Assembly (NCBI GenBank): GCA_030761205.1
Contig: JAULJL010000035.1
Coordinates: 15,975,001-16,039,000 of the forward strand
Source: Fremontodendron californicum
Lineage: Eukaryota; Streptophyta; Magnoliopsida; Malvales; Malvaceae
Length of the DNA stretch: 64,000 bases
Direction of reading: 5' to 3'
Below, one piece after another: positions 48,647-59,074 of the stretch. The notes beneath the pieces are model-generated. The model searched no databases and had not been told where the DNA came from. It saw only the letters and a list, made by a program, of their open reading frames with translations. Position 1 is the stretch's first letter; every line of letters begins with the position of its first letter. A program made the position numbers and the translations under genes.

Positions 48647-51600
48647 ATGGAGATCTCTCCCTTCCTCTCTTTCTCCCTAATTATTCTCTCCCTCTCATTC
48701 ATCTCCACAATCCAAGGTACGTTAAATTTGAGGGAATTTTAAGGATAAGAGAAAATTCAAACCTTAAACTTTTCTGTTTTATGAAAGATAACGTAGTTTT
48801 TTTTTTTTTTTGCTCCTATTTGTCAGGTTTTGAGCCATCCCCGGCACCAAGTTTTGTTTCTTCTTTGGCACCGGCGGGGTCAGCTTCATCCCATTCGCCG
48901 GCGCCAGATTCTGGTGGGAGTACTCTGGTGTCAGAGAGTGATCTTTCTCCGCCGTCACCAACAACATTGTCATTAACTCCTTCTCTGGCACCTGCGCCGG
49001 TGACGGCGGAGAAGGGTGGAGAAGCGGATCATGTGGCTCCAGCACCAGAGATGGAGGGAGGTGAGAGTTCTAAAGGGATTGGTCCAACTCCAAGCAGTAA
49101 TCAAGAGGCAGATCAAGAGGCTGGAGTGCAGATGGTGAGGTGGTGCACTCTTAGACACGACTATGAAGATTGTCAGCTGCTAGTCAGTGTTTTCGACCAA
49201 TCTAATGATTACACGTGGAAGTGGTATTTTTTTTTTCTATCCTAATAATTAATAAACTGTTTTCATTGATAGATTAATGTCATATGTTAATTTTATAAAG
49301 TACAAGCCTCATGAATGCTATTAGACCTGCTTAAGTGTTGAACTAATAATTCGGTCCGATAGATTTAATCCGAATTGGATTGGATCTGAATAAAAAATTT
49401 GGTAATTTGAATTGATCAGCTTTGTTTGAATTACTATTCATTAAATAATAAAAATTATTTAATTTTAATTTTAAAATATTAATATTAAAATAATTTTTTA
49501 ATATTATTTTTTGAATTGTGAAACGAGTTTTGGATCGATCTGGTCCAAAATGAGCTTTAAGTAAGAGAAAAAAAATTTCAACCGTGCGCAGCTCCGCCAT
49601 GAGCAAGTCTAAATGCTATATCTTATTTCTACTTTATAGTTGGAATGATTTTCAATGACTTCAAAGAATTCCAAGTTAGATTTGGATGTTTATACTTAGT
49701 TGTATTTGAATTTTTCTTTTGTTGCATAGGAAAATGGAAAGGAATTCGAACCTAAATTTTATCTTTTTTATATATTTTTTTTCTATTAGATTATTACTTT
49801 GGGTGCATTTATAACTTTAAGCTAAAGCATCGATGCCTTTGGTTCCAAGGCTCATGTTAGACATTTTAAAGTACTAAAATTAGAGAAATTTGGAGGTCGG
49901 ATAGTTCGTCAGGTCCGATAGGTCCGGCTCAAATCAGACCAGACTTGAGTAATGTTTTTTTGTAATTTGGACTGATCCGACCTGAATTACTATTTATTAA
50001 ATAAAAAAATATTTTTATTTAAATTTAATTATAAAATATATAAATATATATTTTTTAATATTTTATTTATTAATGAACAATAAAACGGGTTTATGAGTAG
50101 GCTCGAACCTGGCCTGAAACGGGATTGAGCAAGGAAAAAAAATTCCCGAGCAATCTGATCCTTGAGCAGGTTTAGGTTGAATTAAGAGAGAATTCCTTCT
50201 TTAATTATTATAAGCAAATTCCCTAATTAAAAGGCTTAATTTTCCCTCTTCATTTTGCTTTCTTTTCTAGTATCCCAAAAGATACAGTTGAAGAATGTTT
50301 AGAGTCAATAAAAAGAGGGAAATCAGATTTGATAAACTTGGAAGCAGGGTTAGCTTATACAGCATTCATAAACTACTCAATGAAAGCCATTGCAAATGAA
50401 GTTTACTGTAATCATGCTGCTGCTAAAAGCTATCAAGCTGTTGCTGTTGTCAATCGAAAAGCTTGCAACGAAAACAAGGGAATCAGTTTAATGGATTTCG
50501 AGGGACACAAATCTTGCCATGGTGGTTACTCCACAGCTGCTGGTTGGAACTATCCCATCAACCATATCAAAGAATTATCACTTGGTTATTCTCAAAGGAT
50601 GATGAATAATGACAGGGAAATCGCAACAGGTTTTTTCTCCAGGATTTGTGCTCCTTCTGTGTTTGGTGAACTAGGATCAGGAATTTGCAGTGGATGTGGC
50701 AATGAAAATGAAAATGAAAATGAAAATGGCTCCTCCTGCCATTTGAATAGCCTGCTGTATTTGGGAGAACCTGGAGCTTTCAGGTGTTTGGTGGAGGAAG
50801 TTGGTGATGTTGCATTTGTGAAAGCTGATACTGTTTTGCTGTATTCTATGGAGGGGCCTCTTAATCAGTCTTGGTCAAGCAAATCGGTTAGGGACTTCAT
50901 GTAGGTATATTCTGCTTTGAATTTCAATTATGTTTTCGGTTCTCTTTTTGAGTTAATACGTAAATTGATTGTTGAATAATATATTTTTTTTAAGGATTTC
51001 GTATGTAAAGAAAAAAAAATTCACAATCAAATATCCGAACTTGTATTTCTTTAGCTGATTATCACAATCAAATCGAAAATCGGTGGTCCGTCCGGTCCGG
51101 TACTATACATAAAATCTGATTTTTCTTGAACCGATGAAAAACCGATAAAAAACCTTTTCTTTTTAATGTTTTTTAACCTTGTATAATAAAGGTCATACCA
51201 CTAAGCTAAATACATATTCTTATTAATTATTTACTATATTTATTATTTATTTAACATTAAAACTATTTTTATATAACTTAAAATTTTTTTTATTAAATCG
51301 GCCGGTCCAATTGGTTGGACCGAAAATCGGAGGTATGATCGGTTCGACCTCCAATCCGATTTTTTCAACATTGGATTATCCCAATAAACTAACGTTGTTA
51401 CATAAAATGTTGACGTGACATAGTTAATCAATATTAACTCATCACATGTCAAGTCAAATATTTTTCTAAATATTGATGTGACATTGACCCGTCACGTGGT
51501 GACTTAATATTGGTCAACTAAGTCACATCAATATATAATGGCGTTAGTCCATTGAGTTAACTTGATAAAAACAAAATTCAAGTATTTAATTATGAATTTT

Positions 51601-52673
51601 TATTTTAAATCCCAAATCATAAAAAATGTATAATTCGAGGTCAATTTAAATATTAACCCTCCATTTTCCTTCCTCGAAAAAAGTTGAAATGTTTCTTCTT
51701 TCTTTCTGAAATACAGGTATCTTTGTCCTGAAGGGGGTTGCAGAGAAATCAATGATTACCCTGGTTCTTGCTCGTAAGTTATTTAATACCAATTTAATCG
51801 CCCTTCAAACTTCTGCCTAAAATTGTTTATCCTGAAGCTGAAAATTCATTTGCTGAAGTTGCTATATTTTCTGCACTGTCATTGCTGTTGATCAGATTTG
51901 GAGCTGTTCCTGCAAATGTGATAATGGCAAGCAATTCTCTCCCAAATGAAAAGAGATTGTTCATTTTGGAAACATTGACCAATGCCACCTTAGTGGAAGC
52001 TCTTCATGCAGGAAAATATGGTGCCAGCCCCCTACTTAGTCCAAGGTAATACAATAGGCTACCTATGTTACTCGGACTCGGATGTAAGTATCGACCTGGA
52101 TATGTTCAATTTTTTCCAAGATTTTCATATATTTGAAGGGTTTTTGGAGGATCATATCTCCATACCTATGTCCGGATATGCGTCGGACACGGATATTTCA
52201 AGAAAAATGAAAAGTCGGAGCAACATAGGTCTAAACAAGACTTCAAAATTTTCATGCGGAATTTCATCCTATTAATGTTACAGGAACTTTCCACTTCAAT
52301 CTGAAGAAAATTTAAGCTTTTTTATTGCAGTGCACAAGAGATAGCTATAGTCAAGAAGCTTACAAGGTCTTACCTTGGGATGTCAGCATCAATTTCACAA
52401 ACCATACAACAATTATATACCCCAAACAACCAAACTGCTCCATCTATTGCAAATCCAGTTTCAGGTAGACATTGTTCTTTTTAAAAAAAATGAAAAAACT
52501 TTTCAATTTGTGGGAAATTTATACATCAATTCCTGCTTAATTTATTAACTTTGATGTTTTTGTCTTTGACAGATGTGGCATCTCAACCATGTTCATGGGG
52601 TCAGAATTCTCTAGTCATCACACTCTTTTCAGTCTTAACAATGCTTTGGTTACTGGTCTTTACACCCATATAG
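48647..52673 (+). CDS. Transferrin-family GPI-anchored-like protein (seven exons)
   Basis: Predicted exons are 48647-48716, 48827-49223, 50271-50900, 51717-51773, 51896-52045, 52331-52464 and 52573-52673. All have GT..AG junctions, phases agree throughout, and they sum to 1,539 bp (512 residues plus TAG). Residues 1-24 are a signal peptide (MEISPFLSFSLIILSLSFIS). Residues about 25-125 are rich in AP/SP/TP, like arabinogalactan proteins. One transferrin lobe begins with RWC at 128-130. Its recognisable blocks are LEAGLAY (180), AVAVV (after Tyr210), SCHGGYSTAAGWNYP (from 237), GAFRCLVEEVGDVAFVK (from 324) and AVPAN near 388. The C-terminus is hydrophobic (LVITLFSVLTMLWLLVF), as in GPI-anchored proteins. 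The layout recalls animal melanotransferrin but with one lobe. The usual iron ligands are mostly replaced, so iron binding is doubtful. Introns 2, 3 and 5 carry small repeats. The function is unknown; I infer a secreted, plasma-membrane or cell-wall protein. Confidence 0.87.
49322..49611. mobile_element. hAT-type MITE in intron 2 of the transferrin-like gene
   Basis: It is 290 bp, with ends TAGACCTGCTTAAGTG and GCCATGAGCAAGTCTA. Identical octamers AATGCTAT lie at 49314-49321 and 49612-49619. Confidence 0.88.
49890..50174. mobile_element. Second TAGA-family MITE in intron 2, eroded
   Basis: GC-rich termini (GGTCGGATAGTTCGTCAGG on the left, CCTTGAGCAGGTTTAG on the right) flank the family's ATAAAAAAATATTTTTATTT centre. 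The ends and target duplication are not resolved. Confidence 0.55.
50703..50729 (+). repeat. In-frame (GAAAAT)n repeat in exon 3
   Basis: Four hexamer units encode an Asn-Glu run between two Cys-bearing segments of the transferrin lobe. Repeat length may vary between individuals. Confidence 0.8.
51060..51370. repeat. TIR-like repeat in intron 3 of the transferrin-like gene
   Basis: Left AAAATCGGTGGTCCGTCCGG and right GACCGAAAATCGGAGGTATG / CCTCCAATCCGATTTTTT are inverted-like. The inner part is AT-rich with TTTTTTAACCTTG. It resembles a MITE but the family is not certain. Confidence 0.45.
52060..52231. mobile_element. MITE-like repeat in intron 5 of the transferrin-like gene
   Basis: ACCTATGTTACTCGGACTCG at the left mirrors AGTCGGAGCAACATAGGT at the right, a good inverted pair. 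Inside is TATGTTCAATTTTTT. A diverged copy lies at 52690-52872. Confidence 0.65.
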
Positions 52674-52689
52674 AGCACATATAGAGCAC

Positions 52690-52872
52690 GTCTATGTTAT
52701 TCGGATTCAGAATGAATATTAGATATGAATATGTGTTCTGTAAGGGTATGTTCAATTTTTTAAAGTTTTTCCATAAAAGATTATATCTTTATACTAATGT
52801 TAAAATATGTGTTGAACACGAATATCGAACACAAATATTAAAAAAAAATTAAAAAACCTGGATAACATAAGA
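52690..52872. mobile_element. Diverged copy of the intron-5 MITE-like repeat, 3' of the transferrin-like gene
   Basis: TCTATGTTATTCGGATTCAG on the left and CCTGGATAACATAAG on the right correspond to the intron-5 copy, as does the shared GGTATGTTCAATTTTTT. It begins about 15 bp after the stop codon, so it lies in the likely 3' untranslated region. Confidence 0.55.
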
Positions 52873-53009
52873 GCACGTGACTTTTTCATTTACTGTATTG
52901 AGATTTGAGAGACTCAATAGAGGTTTAGATTTAGACTACCAATTTAGGTTGTAATTTTCTAACATCTCCATTTGCTTTTGTATTTTACTAAATCCATCAA
53001 ATTCTACAT

Positions 53010-53280
53010 TGGAATAATATGCAATATTAGTACATAAAATTGGGTAGATTTGATGATCTATGTACTTGTGTCGTATTTGTGTTATTTTTTGTATCATAAT
53101 CGTGTTTAAGATATTATATATTTGTATAAATTTTGAAACCTTAATAATTCATGTTATATAAATTTTGACACGTTTGTATATTCGTGTCGTACTCTTGTTT
53201 CGTGTTGTATCATATTTTGTGTCGTGTTAGTTATTTTTTCGTGTAATATTCATGTCGTGTAATCGTATCATGTCCAAAAG
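53010..53280. repeat. Dispersed AT-rich repeat with TCGTGT words
   Basis: It shares wording and order with 44795-45060 and, less closely, with 39215-39510 and 58520-58810. It is unclassified. Confidence 0.45.
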
Positions 53281-53301
53281 TATCATGTCCATAATTAGAA
53301 G

Positions 53302-53547
53302 TAGACCTACTCAAGGGCTAGGCAACCCGCCCGGCCGGGCCTGGGCAAGTGTTTTTCTTATCCTAGCCGGCCCAGTCCGGATCACTGTTCATAGAATAAA
53401 AAAATATTTTTATTTAAATTTAATTATAAAAAAATATATAAATTATTAAGGATGAACAATGAATTCGGGCCCGCCCAGGACTGGGCCTGGACAAGAAAGT
53501 TGAAAATTTTTCGGAGCTCGGCCCGGCCTGGCCCATGAGCATGTCTA
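53302..53547. mobile_element. hAT-type MITE, well preserved
   Basis: It is 246 bp, with ends TAGACCTACTCAAGGGC and GGCCCATGAGCATGTCTA. Identical octamers ATTAGAAG lie at 53294-53301 and 53548-53555. Confidence 0.9.
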
Positions 53548-53764
53548 ATTAGAAGCATGTTTGGCCTAATTTTTGAAAGATTTACTATTTATTTTCTTTA
53601 TTTTCCATTTTATGTAGCATGCATGTTTATTACATACTAATTTATGTTACACGTGTTTTGCACATGAATAATATAATAAGTCAAAATTATTTACTTTAAT
53701 ATATATAATTCACTATTAGATACTTTTTTTTTTGTTGGTAAATCTATATATTATATTTTTTTTT

Positions 53765-56700
53765 ATTTTGGTATAAAATCATATCAAATGATATCAAAAT
53801 TACTACAAATGTTATCAAAATTGTATAAAAGGTTATCAAAACTATTACAAACGTTTTTAAAATCATATCAAAAGTTATCAAAATTAAATCAAAAGTTACC
53901 AAAACTATATTAAGAGTTACCAAACTTATATCAATGGTTATCAAAACTATATCAAGTTATCAAAAGTTACCAAAATCATATCAAATGTTAAACAAAAGTA
54001 TATCAAAAGTTTTTAAAATTATATAAAATGTTACCAAAATTAGATCAAATATTACCAAAATTATATTAAAGTTTGTCAAAATTATATCAAAGGTTATTAA
54101 AACTATATTAAGGTTATCAAAACTGAATCAAAAGTTACCCAAATCATATAAAAATTATCAAAACTATGTAAAAGGTTACCAAAATTATATCAAATGTTAA
54201 TAAAACTATATCAAAAATTGTCAAAATTATTATAAATGTTATCAAAATTATATCAAAGGTTACCAAAACTATTAGAAATGTTATCAAAATTATTACAAAA
54301 GTTATCAAAAAATTTATAAAAGTTTTCAAAATTATATAAAAAAAAATTATCAAAATTATATCAAAGGTTACCACAATTAGATCAAGGTTATCCAAAAATT
54401 ATACCAAAAGTTACCAAAATCATATAAACGTTATCAAAATTGTATCAAATGTTACCAAAATTATATCTAAGGTTACCAATACTATAACAAAATATAACAA
54501 AAATATATCTAAAGTTACCAAAACTATTACAAATATTATCAAAATTATATCTAATGTACCAAAATTATATCAAAAATTATTGAAAGGATATCAAAACTCT
54601 ATCAATGGTTATCAAAATTGTATTAAAAGTTACCAAACTTATATCAATGGTTATCTAAATGGTATAAAAGGTTATCAAAATTATATCAAAAGTTATCAAA
54701 ATGACAAAATCATATTAAAAGCTATCAAAATCATAAAATGTTATTAAAATTATATCGAAAGTTACCAATATTGTTTCAAAGGTTATCAAAATTATATCCA
54801 AAATTATCAAAACTGCAAAACAATTATAAAAGTTATCAAAAATATATTAAAGATTATCAAATATCAAAAGTTACAAAAACTATTACAAAGGTTATCCAAA
54901 TGATCTAAAGCTATCAAAATTATATCAAAGAATATCAAAATTATATCAAAAGTTACCAAAATCATATCAAATGTTACCAAAATTATTTAAAAAATTATCA
55001 AAGGTTACCAAAATTATATAAAAATTTATCAAAATGATTTCAAATGTTATCAAAATTATATAAAAGATTACAAAACTAAAATTATATCAAAGGTTAACAA
55101 AATTGTACAAAAGTTTATCAAAATTATATTAAAAATTGTAAAAATTATATGAAAGATATCGAAACTAGCAAGGGTTATCAAAATTGTATCAAAAGCTATC
55201 AAAATTATATCGAAGGTTATTAAAATGATATCAAATGTCATAAAATGATAAAATCATATTAAAAACTATCAAAATCATAAAAAGTTATCGAAATCATATA
55301 AAAGGTTAACAAAATTACATCAAAAGTTATCAAAATTATATGAAATGCTATCAAAATCATATCAGAGGTTACCAAGAGTTCAAGGTTACCAAAACTGTAT
55401 AAAGGTTATCAAAATTATATTAAAGGTTATCAAAATGACAAAATCACATTAAAGACTATCAAAATCATATTAAAGGTTACCAAAATTATATCGAATGTTA
55501 CTAAAATTATTTTAAAGGTTATCAAAATTATATCCAAGATTACCAAAATAATTATGAAGGTTATCAAAGATTATCAAAACTATATCAAAGGTTATCGAAA
55601 CTATTATAAATTTATCAAAATTATATTAAAAGTTGTAAAAATTCTATCAGATGTTGTTAAAATTATACCAAAAATTACCAAATTCATGTCAAAGATTATC
55701 AAAAGGTTATCAAAATTATGTTAAAGGTCACCAAAATTATATTAAAGATTACCAATACTAAAATTATACCAAAGGTTAACAAAATCATATAAAAGGTTAT
55801 CAAAATTATATCAAAGGTTGTCAAAATTATATTAAATGTTACCAAAATTATATCAAAGATTGTCAAAATTGTGTTAAAGGTACCAAAAGTACATCAAAGT
55901 TATCAAAATCATATTAAATGCTATCAAAATAATATCAAAGGTTATCAAAATCATATTGAAGGTTATCAAATTTATTTCAAAGGTTACCAAACTATATCCA
56001 ATGTTACCAAAATTATATAAAAGTTATTAAAATCATATCAAAAATTATTAAAATCATATCAAAGGTTATCAAAATCATTTCGAAGGTTAACAAAATTATA
56101 TTCAAGGTTTTCAAAATTATATCAAATGTTATCAAAATTATATCAAAAGTTACCAAAATTATATTATAGGCTTTCAAAATTATATCAAAAGTTATCAAAA
56201 TTATATCAAAGGTTATCAAAAGGTTATCAAAATTATATCAAAGGTTACCAAAACCAAAAATTTTATCAAAAATTGTATCAAAGCTTACCAAAATTATATA
56301 AAAAATTATTAAAATTATATAAAATGTTACCAAAAGTTAAAGGTTACCATACATCAAAGGTTACCAATATTACACAAAAGTTTTACCAAAATTGTATCAA
56401 AGATTACCAAAATTATATCAAAAATTATCATATTTATATTAAAAGTTATCAAAATTGTATCAAAAGTTATTAAAATCATATTACAAGCTATCAAATCATA
56501 TCAAGGGCTATTAATGTCATATCAAGAATTATCAAAATTTTATCAAAGGTATATTTTATAAAAGGTTATGTATTTATTAATTGTTACATATTATATCTTT
56601 ATGTCAAAATCATTTATGTCTAATCTCATATGGTAATATATATTATTGTAATTTAACATAATTTTATGACTCAAGTGTTCTATCATACTACCAATTTAAT

Positions 56701-57660
56701 TTTAGTTCTTATCTTTGGTTATATCTTCATATTTCGATTCTCGTCAAATAAATAATGCTTTAAGATTTTCAAAATCAAAATTTTATCAAAAGTTAACAAA
56801 ATCATATCAAAAATTATCAAAAAATTATATCAAAACTTACCAAAACTATATAAAAGTTTATCAAAATTATATCAAAGGTTACCAAAATTGTATCAAAGGT
56901 TACCAAACTCACATCAAAATTTACCAAAATTATACCAAAGGTTACCAATATTATATATATATATATATATATATATCAAAAGGTTAATAAAATTGTATAA
57001 AAAAATGTTATTAAAATTATATTAAAAGTTATCAAAATTATATCAAAGGTTATTAAAATCATATCAAAAGTTATCAAAATCATATCTAATGTTACTAAAA
57101 TCATATCAAATGTTATATTATATATATTTTATTATATAAAAAGGTATGTATTTATTGTTACTTATTATATATATTTATGTCAAAATTATTCATGTCTAGT
57201 CTTATATAATAATATATACTATTGTACTTTAACATAATTTTATGATCCAAGTGTTCTATCATACTACCAATTTAATTATAATTTTTTTGCTATATTTTCA
57301 CGTTTCAATTCTCGTCAAATAAATAATGCTTTAAGGTTTTCAAAACCAAAATTTTTATCAAAGGTTATAAAAAATATATATCAAAGCTTACCCAAAAAAA
57401 AATATATAAAATGTTATCAAAATTATATCAAAGTTTATCAAAATTAATTACATCAAAGGTTACCAAACTTATATAAAATGTTACCAATATTATTATCAAA
57501 GGTTACTATTGTATTAAATGTTATCAAAATTATATTAAAAGTTAAGAAAATTATATCAAATGTTATTAAAATCATATTAAAGGCTATTAAAATCATATCA
57601 AAAGTTATCAAAATCATATTTAAAATTACTAAAATCTTTTCAAAGGTTATATTATATATA
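53765..57660. repeat. 21-bp minisatellite array of about 3.9 kb with higher-order structure
   Basis: The basic unit is close to GGTTATCAAAATTATATCAAA (21 bp) or its variant with TTACC. It repeats from 53765 to about 56560 with many substitutions and small gaps. Two further blocks (56765-57115 and 57340-57655) are separated by a unique spacer. That spacer recurs at about 56560, 57120 and 57660 and is recognised by CAAGTGTTCTATCATACTAC and TTCTCGTCAAATAAATAATG. Because 21 bp is seven codons, frames stay open and give false heptad-repeat proteins on both strands. No gene is inferred. Confidence 0.9.
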
Positions 57661-57884
57661 TATTATATTATATAAAAGGTTATGCATTTATTTTTACTTA
57701 TTATCTATTTATGACAAAATCATTCATGTCTAACATCATTTTATGATCCAAGTGTCCCATCATACTATCAATTTAATCTTAATTATTACTTTTAGTTATG
57801 TATTCACGTTTCAATTCTCGTCAAATAAATAATACTTTAAGAGTTTTCATGACCTAATAACTAGATAAATAAGATTTTGATTCT

Positions 57885-58095
57885 TAACTAATAAATTTTT
57901 TTCTAATATTATTTCAAAACTTTATTTTTATTGTTTTTAACAATAAATTTGGAAGTGTTGTTCTCATAATTTTTTTTTAATAAAAATAAGAAAAAGATAG
58001 ATGCTTAACTAATAAATGTTTTTATAATATTATTTCAAAACCTTATTATTATTGTTCTTAACAATAAATTTGAAAGTGTTGTTCACTTGTTGTCA
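57885..58095. repeat. Tandem duplication of about 120 bp
   Basis: CTTAACTAATAAATTTTTTT...ATTATTTCAAAACTTTATT...AACAATAAATTTGGAAGTGTTGTTC near 57885 is repeated with small changes near 58002. Confidence 0.65.
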
Positions 58096-58519
58096 TAAAA
58101 AAAAATAGATAAACAAAAATTAATCAATTTTTAATTTAAATAAAAATAATAAATTGAGAAAAGTTTACTTTAGTAAGTTATTTAATATTTCAAATAAAAA
58201 AATAAAAAATTGTGAACATTTTATTAATTTATAAAGAAAATTAAGAATTAAATAGTTAATTTAATAAATTATTAATGGCATATATGTCGTTCATTATTTA
58301 TACTTTTAGAGTTGATATTTTTATATATAATATTGATAGTTTCAAATATATGTAAAAAAAAAAAAAGCATAATTTAAAATATAAATTTATCTATTTACTT
58401 GTCTCAATAAAATCCAATGACTTGATTTTATGACTATCATAACTGATAGAAGAGGAACTCTTAAGCATTAACAGCGCATTAAAGAACTAAATCACATAAT
58501 TGTTTGAGTAAACTGATGC

Positions 58520-58810
58520 TGTAATTAGAACTGTCAATTCGTGTATATGTATAATATTTTGTGTATTTTTTTTTGTCAATCGTATAAATATAAAATAATA
58601 AAAATTATTAAATATATCAAAATTTTAAATACGAATATGATACGTGTATTAAATGTGTCGTGTCGTACTTATTATACTGTTTTCATGTCTATTAAATATA
58701 TAATATTTGTATTGTATTTTTATATCATGTCGTGTCGAATATGATACGTGTATTAAATGTATCGTGTTGTATTTATTACACTGTTACATTTTCATGTCTA
58801 TTAAAGCTCA
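58520..58810. repeat. Dispersed AT-rich repeat with internal duplication
   Basis: It opens AGAACTGTCAATTCGTGTA. GAATATGATACGTGTATTAA occurs twice (58633 and 58738). It is related to 39215-39510. Confidence 0.5.
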
Positions 58811-58917
58811 AGATAGGCACATATTTTTCAAAAAAGGAAAAATAATAATCACTAGATTTACCAGCCAAAACCTGTTATAGTCAAAATCTCTTAATTAATT
58901 TTTTTTTTTTTTATATA

Positions 58918-59010
58918 AAGGAGGTCATAGCTTGAAAATAAATAAAAAAATTACAGATGTTAAAATTCGAATTCCAAACTTATTAAATATTATTTTTTAA
59001 AGTGTCACTA
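58918..59010 (-). repeat. tRNA-derived SINE fragment
   Basis: The complement of a degenerate B-box (GTTAAAATTCGAATTCC) and of the SINE core (TTATTAAATATTATTTTTTAAAGTG) is recognisable. It is an old and shortened copy. Confidence 0.4.
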
Positions 59011-59074
59011 GAAATTCAAAGGAAAAGGTTAAAACAGAAGAAGAAAAAAAAAATTGTTTGAGAGAAAGATATTG

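Noticed and set aside
50271..50904. Transferrin-like gene as a single-exon protein ending at 50904
   Set aside because: The apparent stop spans the exon 3 donor site. Splicing at 50900 to 51717 continues the conserved Cys-rich block in phase.
53765..57660. CRISPR-like array
   Set aside because: Repeats are contiguous and diverged with no unique spacers of constant length, and the genome is a plant's.
53744..57675. Heptad-repeat 'proteins' rich in Ile/Phe or Lys/Tyr/Gln
   Set aside because: The 21-bp minisatellite keeps frames open by length alone. Both strands are open, composition is extreme, and there is no start or splice context.
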